A DNA stretch of 64,000 nucleotides from assembly GCA_011009095.1 (NCBI GenBank), contig VTPC01090618.1, positions 458,118 through 522,117 of the forward strand, written 5' to 3'. Below the pieces are notes generated by a model. The model was not told the origin of the DNA, ran no database searches, and worked only from the letters and a program-made list of their open reading frames with translations. Positions 1-30,700 of the stretch are shown here, piece by piece; within the stretch, counting starts at the first letter, position 1; the number at the start of each line of letters is the position of its first letter. Source of the stretch: Ignelater luminosus (taxonomy: Eukaryota > Arthropoda > Insecta > Coleoptera > Elateridae). A program made the translations under genes and the position numbers.

Positions 1-1827
1 CAGTGTGGACTAAAATGCTCAAATAATGCTCGTATCCACGAGCAAGCAGCAAGTGATCGCATTGACAGCATAAGATTACTGGACGATTGGCAGTATTCAT
101 CTGTAAACAAGTCATCCATTCAGAAGCTAACAGCGCTACTAATTATCAAATTAATTCTCGGGTGCTTTAAAATCAGTTGTTTTTGACACATGGATAAGGC
201 ACCTTCTGCCTGCCATTATTCATGTACATTCTATTCCAAATCCAGAAAAAAGTGAATGTAAGGTACATTAAGAGAATTTTTAGGAACGTTTAGGGTCAGA
301 CGGTTAGGTTAGAGACTTTATTGAATTTATGACAATCTTTTAAAATAAAATGCATATAAGTTACACGAAAAAAGAAAAAAAAGTTAACAATAAATATCGA
401 CTTTAAATTTTTGAAATACACAGTCAACAACGTAAACAACACAGATAAACTCAGAAGTGCCTTCAGAATTTAGTTCAGCATAACTCTTATTGCCAATACC
501 GATCGGAAGTATATATGTGTCCAAGACCTGTCACAGTCTTACATTGCTAGTTTAGCATAGGTTATGAAGTATGAACATTTGTTATCATGAAAGCATTGAT
601 TGCGCAAGCGTACTCAGCAAACGCACAGTATCTAACCGGTCCTCAACGCAACAATTGTTAATGTTTTTCTTATGGTTTCCATTTTTATTTGTTCATCGAG
701 AAAAAGATTAGTGCTTTGAGAATTCTTTACGGTTACCACTCCTCTGGGGAAAAACAGAAACTTTTGGTTTATAAATTGCTTTAAAAGATGGCGCCAGTAA
801 TAAACTTGATTAAACTTTATATACCTAATATTTGCTTAGGTGGCGTGAATTTTAGTTGATGTAAACACTATGGATTGTGGAATATACTACATACTAGACT
901 ACGTAGGTCAGATTTGGGTCAGGGTAAGGATCAGCCCTTCGAAACCCTTCCGGTGTAAACGTAGCCTTTATGAGCTCAATCTGCTAGTTCATTAAAGATA
1001 CCTTGTGGCTTGTGTTTGTAAACATCAAAAGCTTCGATACATCTAATTTCTGTTTGTGATCGCAAAAGTGTAAAGATGTTGGGTGTCTTATTTCGTGGAG
1101 TTATCACGTGAATGTATTCAAGTACATGCTTGACGTAGTTTGATTTATCCGAGCGTTCGTCTTTGTAATGACGCACATGTTCTTTTTCATTTCATGATAT
1201 CGTAGATATCTTTGCAATTTAATTCTTCTGAATTACTTAAGTAGTATTTTTGTCTGTTTTGTGAAGCATTTTGGTGTTTTTTTCTGATAATTTGCCTTGA
1301 TGTGGAGTGCTCAGATATAAATCATTTAAATGGTTAATTTATACTCTTCTTTGTCTTATTCAAGTGTCGACCAAGATTGAATTGTAGTGATTGCCGTGTG
1401 CTAATTGTTTTATGTTTAGAATCCCTGTTTTAATGGAAGTAATGTGCTCTGGCTATTGATGATCTATAAGTTGCAAATTTGTGTTTTATATGGTAGCAAA
1501 AATCGTTGTAGCCTTGGAGATAGATTTTTGTTTCAATTTAAATATTTTTAATGCGTTTAGTACGTCCAATTCGTTCATGCTAACGGGTCTCCTCTATCAT
1601 TTGATGTGTTACCAGGATAATTCGATTCGACTTTTCTTTTAAAGAGAGCAGCCAACTTAAATTTTATATTACTGCAGTCTTTTGATTCTCCTGTTATTTT
1701 TTATCCAATAATAAGGGAAATTTGCCTTCTTTGTTTAATAAGAAAGTTTTATTAATTTGCTTGATAATAAATCTTGTGCCCGAAGGGGAAATTCATTACT
1801 TAATTGTAATTATCTCTTCTTTTTCAG
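1..1827. other. Non-coding DNA upstream of tailup LIM2 exon
   Basis: I find no coding exon here. The Islet LIM1 exon and the start of the gene should lie to the left of the window, so this is most likely intron of tailup. A dispersed repeat copy occupies roughly 153-495. The rest is AT-rich and I see no other structure I can name. The splice acceptor of the LIM2 exon (pyrimidine-rich tract ending TTTTCAG at 1821-1827) closes the stretch. Confidence 0.55.
153..495. repeat. Dispersed repeat, copy A
   Basis: This block matches 61841-62152 in the same orientation. Shared landmarks in the same order are a GTTAGGTTAGA run, AAAATAAAATGCA, AACAATAAATAT, GAAATACACAG and AATTTAGTTCAGCAT. The copies differ by many substitutions and small indels, so both are old. 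I do not recognise the family and see no terminal repeats that would define its ends. Confidence 0.6.
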
Positions 1828-20434
<18,607 letters not shown>

Positions 20435-21240
20435 CCCCTTCATTGGTCATACCTGAATTTTTATATCACCTGTCGCCTTTGCTTACCTTCATTTTAAATT
20501 CTTTTTTCGTGTCCCTATTGTGTCTGTGCAATATTAGTTGCTTGATAATTGATTACGTTGTTCTTTCGTACTGAAAAATTAGATTTAGTTTCCTTCTTGT
20601 TAATTATGAGTTATTACAAAACTCTATCTTTATGGGATGTTTTAAATTTTAATTAAAACGAGAATTCTTGTACTAAAGACGAGTCTCTTATTTATATTAT
20701 ATGAAATATCAATGGTATGGAGTAACAGAACTTAATGGAAACTTATGGAAAGTGCAATTAACAAGATGATGATAATGATGAACGGGTAGAATTTATTTCT
20801 TAAGTCTTAAGAAAGTAAAAATTAAATCATCCCATATTTGTTACTGCAATGATTGGTCTTATATTTATTTTACTTTTGGTTTTTATTACATACTTGTAAG
20901 TTTAAATAACAACGAGACGATAACTATAATAACAGTTATAAATTTATTATTTAACAAAGCAAAGGACTTGTGTATTTATAAGTAATGTCAGCTGTAGTTA
21001 TTGTAATATTTTATTGTATAATATGTTATGTACCTAACTCCTTAGTATTTTTCATAGGTGTTAATTAACCCTAAATGGAGACCTAAGGACGGCATTCACT
21101 GTTTGATATTTTTGCAGACCTCCTTAATATCACATAATTTATTGCAATGATGGGATTTGTAATAATATGTATTTGATAAAGCGTGATTATAAATGTATAT
21201 AATGTTATACAATAAATTGCTTTGTAAATAAAGAAGTATT
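20435..21240 (+). other. Probable tailup 3' untranslated region
   Basis: Follows the tailup stop codon. AT-rich with several AATAAA-type signals, the last near 21211-21232. The exact cleavage site cannot be read from sequence alone. Confidence 0.5.
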
Positions 21241-22649
21241 TAAAAGAAGTATTTTATTTATAAAATTCTAGTCAGTATTTTTTAAGTCTGTTTGCATTTT
21301 AAATGTATTCAACATGATTTTATTAATCGTATCAATGGAGAATTGATTTATAACTACTGAATTTTCAATTTCAAAAGATAATTCTTGCATTTGAAACTGC
21401 TTGTTTCTCAGTTTGGGCTTCTTTAGAATCTTGCCTTTGGTTTTGACTCAAAACTTTATATTCTTTGGAACCTATTCCTGCAATACAATTCGGCAAATCT
21501 ATTTTCTTTTTAAAACATTAACTCACTTTAATTTCTAATTCTAACGCCATTATTAATACTAGACAAACTTAAACTATCCTATAAAGGAAATTTAATTAGG
21601 TTATTAATATAAGATCTGCAAACAATAGACTAAAGCAGTAATCTCTAACAGGCATTCAAAAGAAAAACTTAATAAAAAACCTTCAAGGCAAAAAGCCATT
21701 TTTCTTATTTTTGTTTTGAAATTTGATACCATTTAGTATATTGAGAACTAAGACCATGATTTAGTAAAAGATGTTTGAATTTTAATTTTAAATTAACAGT
21801 GAAATTTGAATTGCTGTACTTGAATATATGCTAAAGTTTCAAGTTACTTTTGCACGATTTCATATCCTGAGAAACGAGCTTAGTTATAATTTACGTTGAC
21901 TTCAGAAGGTGTGCCTTTAAAGATCCAATTCTAATCATTTAGAATCACTAGATTTAAAATTAAAATAATTAATAAAGAAGCCACAGAAATTAATATTTCT
22001 AAAAATTCCTTTACAAAATTGTGTCAAAACTAGCTCTCAGTTTGTAATAGGACAAAAGTCTGCAACTGCAGACCAAAGATTCTGAAGCGTAAGTTTCGCT
22101 GCTGGATATCTGGGAAAAGCAGCCACTTTACATCAAGGAGTTTTTGGCATGTGAAACTAAAAGGATAGAGAAAACAATTCTAAGCAAGTCATATTATTCA
22201 AATTTATACATATCTTATCCTAAGACTCTCGGCAGGCTACCAATAGAATTGAATTAGCCTTTTAATGTAAATAGTAATAAATAAAATACGTTTTATAATA
22301 CTATAATTATCATGAAATCTCTTGTAACGTTATTTTAGATAGAAAATGTTTTCTTTACATTAAATTAGTTAATATGATGACGATGAGAAAGCTTGCAAGA
22401 ACTGAAGAACAAACATTATGATTTATAAAACTATGTTTAGTTTAAAGTTTACTGCGTTAACAGAGCAACGAATTAACTTTGGGTAATAAAATATTATGTT
22501 ATCGTTTAAACATGTGGGTATAAGAAGCACTACCAATATAACCGAGGGTATTAATTGCGACACTACCGCGTTTACTTTGTGATTGTCAAATAAATGTCAC
22601 AACAAAACGTCATGTGTTGTCAAAGAAATTTAATTAAACATTAGTTATC
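21241..22649. other. Intergenic DNA between tailup and Rabenosyn-5
   Basis: AT-rich with no open frame of interest, no RNA gene and no repeat that I can define. The final few tens of bases should hold the Rabenosyn-5 promoter and leader. Confidence 0.5.
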
Positions 22650-24157
22650 ATGGCAGAAGCTGTTACAGAGAATATTAAAGAAGGATTTTTATGTCCTGTA
22701 TGCCATAAAGATCTACGTTCCCCAAATAATCTGTTGGCCCATTTTCAAGATTTACATTCGGAAGAGCAAGATCTCTTAAAGTCTATCAAAGGTAAAATTT
22801 CTAGGTTAATGCACCCAATAGATCAAGGAGAAAACTTAATTGTTTTACAGATTTAGTGGGGAAAGCTAAGAAGAAAATACTGAAACTTGATGAACAAGAA
22901 TTAGAATCGTTTAAAACTGAGATATCTTTACAAAAATATTATATAGAATATAGCGAACCCCAGGAACCGGGCCAATGCAGATTGCATACGGAATATTTTA
23001 AAACAGTTCGTAGGGAGCGATTGGATCATCGAACAACCGAGACAAACAGATTAATTATTAGACTAGATAAATTATTACGTGTTGATGGATCAGATAGAAA
23101 GCAAAGAGAGCAAGAACTTGTGACATGGTTAGATGGAACGACTGTTACACGATGTCCTTCTTGTGCTGCCAGTTTTAATATAACAAGAAGGCAGCATCAT
23201 TGCAGATTATGTGGGAGTATTATGTGTCATGCATGTTCCTTTTTTTTATCGTATGATACAGCTAGTAAGTATTTAATATATGATAATAATTTGTTTTACT
23301 AACATATAAACAATATTTATAGAAACAATAGTTGCACCAGTATATACCGAGCCAAATAAAGTAAATCCTGTAGCACCAAAGAATGAATCGGATAGTTTAA
23401 GAATATGTAATCATTGTATGGACATGTTGGAAAGTCGTAGATGTGTTCAAATGTTTCAAGTCATTCAACCACCAATTTGTCAATTGTACTCGCATTTACA
23501 GAAAATTAAATCTGAGTTGCAACCATCACTCGATTTGTATGAAAAGGTATTTATATTAGTAATTTTATTTTATAAGCCAATAGAAAATAGCAATTGTTTT
23601 ACTTAATTTAGATGTATAATTCCTTAACGTCGGGTGATACAACATTCCAACTACAAGATGCACAATCTTTAAGAAGTTCAATAGCCAAACAAGCAGAAGT
23701 ATTAGATGCAGTTAGCAAGAGAATTCTTGCAATCCCACCTGATCCTGAATATCCAAAAGCTGTTCTTTTACAGACTTCAGTCCGTCGAGCTACCTCTCAA
23801 TATATAAAAGATTACTTGTTGGTTTTACCAGTGTTACCGAGTCCATCCGAGTTAGACAAAATAAAGAAAGAACGAGCAATGAGAAATACGGAAGTTCCAC
23901 AACATACAAGTATTACTAATATAAAGAAAATAGCTGTAACGACAGGCTGGTCACCTGATAATATAACTGAGGATGTTATTCCTGAAATTTCAGATGATCC
24001 ACTCATACAACAAATAAATATAGTTAGGAATTACATTGAGCAAGCAAGAAAAGCCCAGCGTTTTGAAGAAGTGGCATCTTTACAAGAAAATTTAGACTTG
24101 TTGAAGGAAACTTATCAGATGCAATTACGCGAAAGCAATGCTGGCAAAGTAAATTAA
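22650..24157 (+). CDS. Rbsn-5: Rabenosyn-5, FYVE-domain Rab5/Rab4 effector
   Basis: Early-endosome effector that binds PI3P through a FYVE domain and links Rab GTPases to the Vps45/SNARE fusion machinery. Four exons: 22650-22791, 22851-23264, 23323-23546 and 23612-24157, giving 441 residues, with introns of 58-65 bp and consistent phases. In order: an N-terminal C2H2 finger (FLCPVCHKDL...HFQDLH), a linker with RLDKLLRVDG typical of the family, the FYVE domain (WLDG, CPSC, RRQHHCRLCG basic PI3P-binding motif, CNHC closing pair), and a C-terminal helical Rab-binding region (IEQARKAQRFEEVASLQENL). The start is the first ATG before the zinc finger. It is close to the fly protein in layout and shorter than human RBSN (about 780 residues). 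I see no NPF repeats. The next gene begins 568 bp downstream on the same strand. Confidence 0.95.
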
Positions 24158-24725
24158 AAGTATTTAAAGTTTGCATTTTCTAAGTCTCATACGTATTTTT
24201 TACTTATGTAAGGTATAAAATTTCAATATTTTTATGCAAAGAAAAAGAAATTATAGATTTTGTATTCTATCATTCTGAATAACATAAAAATATGTAAAAA
24301 TTGTTTAAAATGTCTAGTCTCTTGTTAGCACAGCTTGGTGCATATGTATCTGCTATTGTTGTTATGGTAAAATAATTATAATGTTTATTGTATTACTTCC
24401 ATCACAATTTTATAATAAAGTTGAAAGTTAATATGCAGTTTATTGTGCATTTTTAGCAATATAACCTAATTTCTAATTTATTTAAAAATAAAGAAATATA
24501 TAGAAAATAAATTAATAAATAATTTATTTTAATAAGAATGGTGTGAAATCATGACTTAAAAAGTGATATTTACAGTCTGCAAGGAAAAGTAAGTGTTTTC
24601 CTCCATTTCTTAGTGAATTTGGAATTGTATAAGCCTGCTATGATATTTAGTAAAGTAATAAACTAATAATAGTGCAGCATTGCTTATCTGTCAATAGGTT
24701 CAGTAAAGGTAATGAATTAATAAAA
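24158..24725 (+). other. Rabenosyn-5 3' region and MLH3 leader/promoter
   Basis: Short spacer between two host genes on the same strand. AATAAA-like words near 24414 and 24490 could end the upstream transcript. The MLH3 promoter and 5' leader must fit in the remainder. No other feature is seen. Confidence 0.5.
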
Positions 24726-27700
24726 ATGGATATTAAAAGTTTATCTCAAGACGTACGGAAATATTTAAGAAGTGGAATTAATATTAATAATGTGACACAA
24801 TGTGTAATGGAACTGGTATGTATAATAAAACTATCGACTTTCTAACAGAATTTAAACCATAATAGGTTAATGTAATTCAATATAAAACAAATCAGTAGAA
24901 TAGAAATAATTAGTCTTGTATGAATAATTCTTGACAATTTCTCTCAATTAAAATCTTGAGAAAACATGCAAGTTTTATAATACTTAAGTATAGCTAATTA
25001 CAATTGGAAATAATAATCTTTTAAGTGCTTACTTAAGAAATAGAAGTATTATGAGTATTTGAGTAATAAATGCTAAAGCATCTTCTTTAGCATGGATGAT
25101 TTCTAATAGTTATGTTACTTATTAAGTTTTTTATTTTAAACGTTAATTTTTGATATACAGATATATGGGCAAAAATCTTTCTTTTGTATATGGTAATATG
25201 AAAAACATAGTTGCAAGTGTTATATTTACGTTTTCAAATGGTAATGCAAAATGATTTTTGTCTTTTTACTTTTTTTACAAGATGAAAATATCATTACCAT
25301 CGTATTCTCCCCTATATTAAGAACCCTTCCCACAGTGGAATCCACACGAGCCTTTCTTTTTAATACAACTTATATACATGCTTAATTATTACTTTAATAT
25401 ATACTTACAACAAGAGTGCTTTGGGTAAAACTATTACTAGATGTTCTGATGGATAATGAAGATAATAATGATTGCAAATGTCAACGCTGTTGTATATCAG
25501 ATCTACCTAATGGGAACTGGATATTAGATAGTTTTAATATATCAAGTTTGTCATTGTCTAAAAGCAAATAATAAACAATTGTCTATAAATGTGGTACATT
25601 ATATAATTATACTGGGTACTGAATCGGCTGACGCAACTTAGGAAATCCCATGCTAATTTTGAAATGTTTAGATATTGGCTCCCCAATTATTTTAGCACTA
25701 AACTTTATTTAGGTTTTTTGAAGGGCACTGCAAGATGATATGCATCGGGCAATTTCAGCATTTTATGATAACTCAATTAGAAGATATTTGAAGAAAGGCG
25801 TGTGCATAATACATGTTGTGTAGTGACAACAACAGATAATTAATAGAAATAGTTGATTGTGAAGATTTACAGGTCTATTTGATGTTGCTGCTGAGCTATG
25901 CGCATAATATGTATTATGCACATGCACATGTGTAAATAAAGTAAGGAATAATATTCATATTTTTTTTATTATCGCTGTTTGGGAGAAAAGCTCAGATATG
26001 TCAAGTTTATTTTTTTTTCATCATTTTTTAACAAAAAATAAAAAGTAGATTTTTTTCTGAGTTCAGCAATACCCCACATGTGGTATCCGTTCGGCATCAT
26101 TTTATTAAAATCTTAAGGGAAAGTACTTTGGAAGCTAAGAAAGAGAGCAACAGAGAAAACATCATCAAGAGGCAGACCTTAGATACAAACTAAAAAGCTG
26201 ACATTAGGAAGAAGCAAACAAGAGCAATCTGGAAAAAATGGTGGTCGTGGTAGATTTACAAAAATGTTTACCTACACCTTACGTTCGTTTTATCTAGGAA
26301 AACTTTGGACTTTAAACTTAACAATATATTGACAGGGCAGCCTTATTGCATGCTTTGGGATGAAACGCAAAGTTTGAGAGGTGGAAACGAGATATCCTCG
26401 AGTATAAATGAGCTTTGGAAAACTTCGAGGAAAAAGTTGAAGAACTTACAATATGGTTGGACAACTGCAGTGGCCAAAATAGGAATAAAATGATAATTCC
26501 TGCGTACATGTGGTTGCTGAATGAAATTCCCACCTTAAAAATAATAAATCGTAAGTACCTACTGAAAGGTCACACCCACATGAAAGCAGATGCGGTCCAT
26601 GGAAAAATTGAAAAAAAAGAAAAAGCCGTAAGACTCTAGAAAACGTCGCTCCTCGAGACTGGGCACAATTTATCAGCACTTGCGGTAATGAAAATCCATT
26701 CATTACTTCCTCAATGAACACAGAAGATTTTAAAGACGTTAGCAGCTTGTTCCAAGGTAGTGAAGCTCCATTGGTCTTCAGAAAGGAAAATACGAATGGA
26801 GAACAATTTTATCTGTCTCAGGTAGTGTGGCCTCAAGTAAGGAGAACTGATTAAGGTATTCCTACGTTTAAAGAAGAAGAGTTTCATTCAGTTAATTTGA
26901 AGCGAAAAGTAACGTTATCTTTACATTTTTCTGGGAAATTTCCAGCTACTCGAAATAACACGTCTGACGAGCTTGAGGACGAGCCCGATGATAATCCGAA
27001 GGATATCTTATAATATACTTTTAAATAATAATAATTTTATAAGGCCAATTTGTTTAAATTTGTATGAAACGTAGTTTATATTAAATAAACCAAAATATTT
27101 TATACATTTTTGCGATTTTTTATTACGAATACTACTTACTTCTTACTAAATTTTAAATGTGTGTTTTTGAATGAATCAGTAAAAGTTAGAAGCATCAAGG
27201 CTGTTGTCCTACATGTATTTGAAATTGTTTTTGTTTTCCTTGTTATTAATAAACTCTAAACAAATTTTATTGCGAGAAACCCATAAGAAATACCTGAAAG
27301 ACGTGTAAACAAAATTTTAAGTTGATTGGATAAGATTTACACTCACAGTGTAATATGAAATGGTACCTTTTACAGTTTTTTCGTCTTCCTGCAAAGTTTT
27401 TAAAAGCGGACTTCAGCCCAACTGCTTCTCATATACAGATATACGCTCAAGGCCACCAACTGAGATTTAGCCGGCCTAGGACCATAAAGATCCTAGTTAA
27501 ACCAGAGTCAAGTTTACATGTAACGCAGGGTTACGTTACAGATTTCCCATTACATAATTTTGATAGAATCGGTAATGCACCCAGGGGGAGCGGGCCCTTC
27601 CCTGTAACACACTGTATACATAATAATAAAATAAAGATGTTTTGAGTTATGCCCAAGTTCTCGTTTGGTCCTCTCCTTCTATCGATTTTGATTGTACTAC

Positions 27701-30700
27701 TGGATTAAAATTATCTTCAGAAAACCAAATAGCGGTTGGTACTCTAATATTTTTGACATTTTCCAATATCTAAGTAAATCGAGAACTTTACTTCACGATC
27801 ATTGCAAATAATAGTTAGCTGGCAACTGACATCCTTTTCTTTTATTTATATTAACGATGTCGCTTTCGAGCTTTTGGAATGTTAGTACCAAATTGGTCAC
27901 TTTCTTGTTTTATCAATTTTATTCATAATTATTCTATTGTTACAACAAATTGTGTTAATTGTTACAGGTACTAAACAGCTTGGATGCAAAATCCACCTCA
28001 ATAGCTGTGAGAATAAATCTCCAAACGTTTCGAATTCAAGTAGTGGACAACGGTATTGGTATAACGAAATCGAACATGAATTTGATAGGAATTCGCTATA
28101 TGACCAGTAAATGTCAATCGATAGAAGATCTAAAAAAAATAAAAACGTTTGGATTTCGAGGTGAATCTCTTGCTAGTATTCGAAATGTATCGAGGAAAGT
28201 TATAATTACATCCAGACCTGAGAGCGTAGAAAACAGCTATAGTAAAACACATACCAATGGTAAATGGGAGACTGTAGAATCAGTTAAACAAAGGCCAAGT
28301 CAAGGCACAACCGTAACAATTGAAGGATTTATGTATAATATGCCAGTAAGGCAAAAACGGATAAATCAAAATATAGATTTGCATGAAGTTAAAAGGAATT
28401 TAGAATGTTTAGCTGTTATACATCCTAATGTTTCTTTTAATCTTAGAAATGATGCAACCGGTAAAATTATATTTCAGAGAAATAAATCACAAACGGTTTC
28501 GCAAACATTAACAAGTCTTTATCCAGATATAGTTGTAAAAGATTTAATGGATTTTAGAATAGCTAAGGGTAAAATAAAAGTCTCCGGTTTTATTTATAAG
28601 GGGAAATTGAATAATAGTAAACTTCAATTTGTTTATTTAAATAAACGTCCTATTGTTTCGCAAAAGATTCAGAATCTCACGAATTCGTTATTAATGAAGA
28701 GTCTAATATTTCAAAATAGTGAAAAGTCACAGTATCCCATGTACATCATGAATATAAGGTGCCCCTATTCTGAAATTGATTTAACATTAAGTCCATCAAA
28801 AAAGACTATAGAATTTAAAAATTGGGATGTAATACTCAAATGTATTGAGAAAGCAACAACAAAATTATTGGAACAGGAGAATTTGATTGATCCTTCTGCA
28901 GAATTACCGAAAGATGACGAACAAGAAGTTGTGAGTGCTCGCAGTAATTATGGGATTTCGCAAATAAGAGATGCTGTTAAAAGTGTACCAGTCAAACGTA
29001 AAATTGCTAAACCCGACGAACAATTGGATAATAAACATCTTGACAATAACCAAAACCATAAAAGGCGATTATGGAATGTTGATAAAGCTTTATTATTGGG
29101 AAAAGAGATAGAAATTGGTAATGGAAAAGATGTAGACACTAGCGGAAACAGTCTTTATCACAATAAAATTGTAACATCAGTTGAGATTTATCCAGAAAAA
29201 GATTTTATAGCTCATAAGGAAACTTCTAATGACGCAGGAAACAATAGAAAGAAGATAAAATCTGTTGTAAACAAAACAGAAGCCATTATTGACTTGATTG
29301 AAACTGAAAACAAAAACTACGAATTAGAAATTGATAAAACCAATCCCATTCCTTTGCATACAGACTTCCAAAGAAACAAGCATAAAGAAATAAAAGATGA
29401 TAAGAATCCTCTTACGTTGTTTAACAAGCATATAAACACCCAAAGCTTAGTTCTTAATTCTGATACAAACACTTCAAAACCAGCTTACTCATGGTTAAAT
29501 TCAAACATTGATACAAATGTCTTAGAAGATCAAGAAAAAGGCAAAAATCTAATAATGGATATGTTTTTGAAATCAACTTTGATATATTCTAATGAAGTTC
29601 CGGAAACTACTGCTACAGATAAAAGCAAGAAATTAGCTTCAAACCCCAATGCTACCATGATGACCATGTCTGTCAAGTTTATGTCCAAAAGGACGATTGT
29701 AACAAATTCCATCCGCGATTGGAATTTATTAAACAATCCCAATCAGAATTTTCAGACTGATACTAAAGAAAATAAAAAAACTGAAAAAGGTGGTCTAAAA
29801 GAAAAACAGAAAGTTTCCAAATGTATTCAAACAACATTGATAGAACATCAAAAGGAATTTAAACTAAATTTTAATTATGCTCAACCGCAAGAAAACAACT
29901 TAAGTTCAAAATTCGATATTTACAATTTGAAAAATAAAAACTTTAATGTTACGTTTTCAAAGTTTTTCAAACAGGTCAACAATGACGATAAATATGATAA
30001 ACTGAAAACTAATAATTATGAGAGATATTTTCGCTTTCAGAACAGCTATGATGATAATCCAGAAAATCACCAAAAGCATTTCCAATGCAACAGAAACAAT
30101 TATCACTTCGTAGGTGGTTTTGATAATATTAGCTCTGATGGCAATGTTTACAAAATAAATTTTCGAAAACCAATAAAACGATATTTTTCTGATTATAATT
30201 TTGACTTTTCTAATCTCAATAACTTTAGTGAGCCTTACGAACAATTTATGAAACAAAGAGATAATTTACGCGATAAAAACAAATTTTTTCCGACTTTGAA
30301 CAGAATGGAAGACGGCGTGAATCAGCAGAATCGATTTTTTAGTAACCAAGATACTAATTGGCCAAATTTTATCTCTAACGATTTTACCATTCCATTGTAT
30401 CAGAGATACAATCCTTATAAATCTAACAACGTTGGTGAATTTGAAAGATTTCCATTTAGATTTCAAAATCAACAGGAATGGATACCACAGATGTATGGGA
30501 ATAGTAATAATAATAATAATAATAATAGTAATTCAGAACACTTTCCTGTACATAATGAAAAACTATGCAGGTCTATTTTACATAATATTGATTTTAGTAA
30601 TAATACAAGGCTCTACGGAGATATAAACAGAAATCTGGGATGTAATGATCTGCAATTTGAGAAACCCAAAAACAACTCTGTAAGGAAAAATTTCGAAAAC

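Noticed and set aside
27355-27645. 96-codon frame in MLH3 intron 1
   Set aside because: No recognisable domain, not in phase with MLH3 exons, and not supported by neighbouring features.
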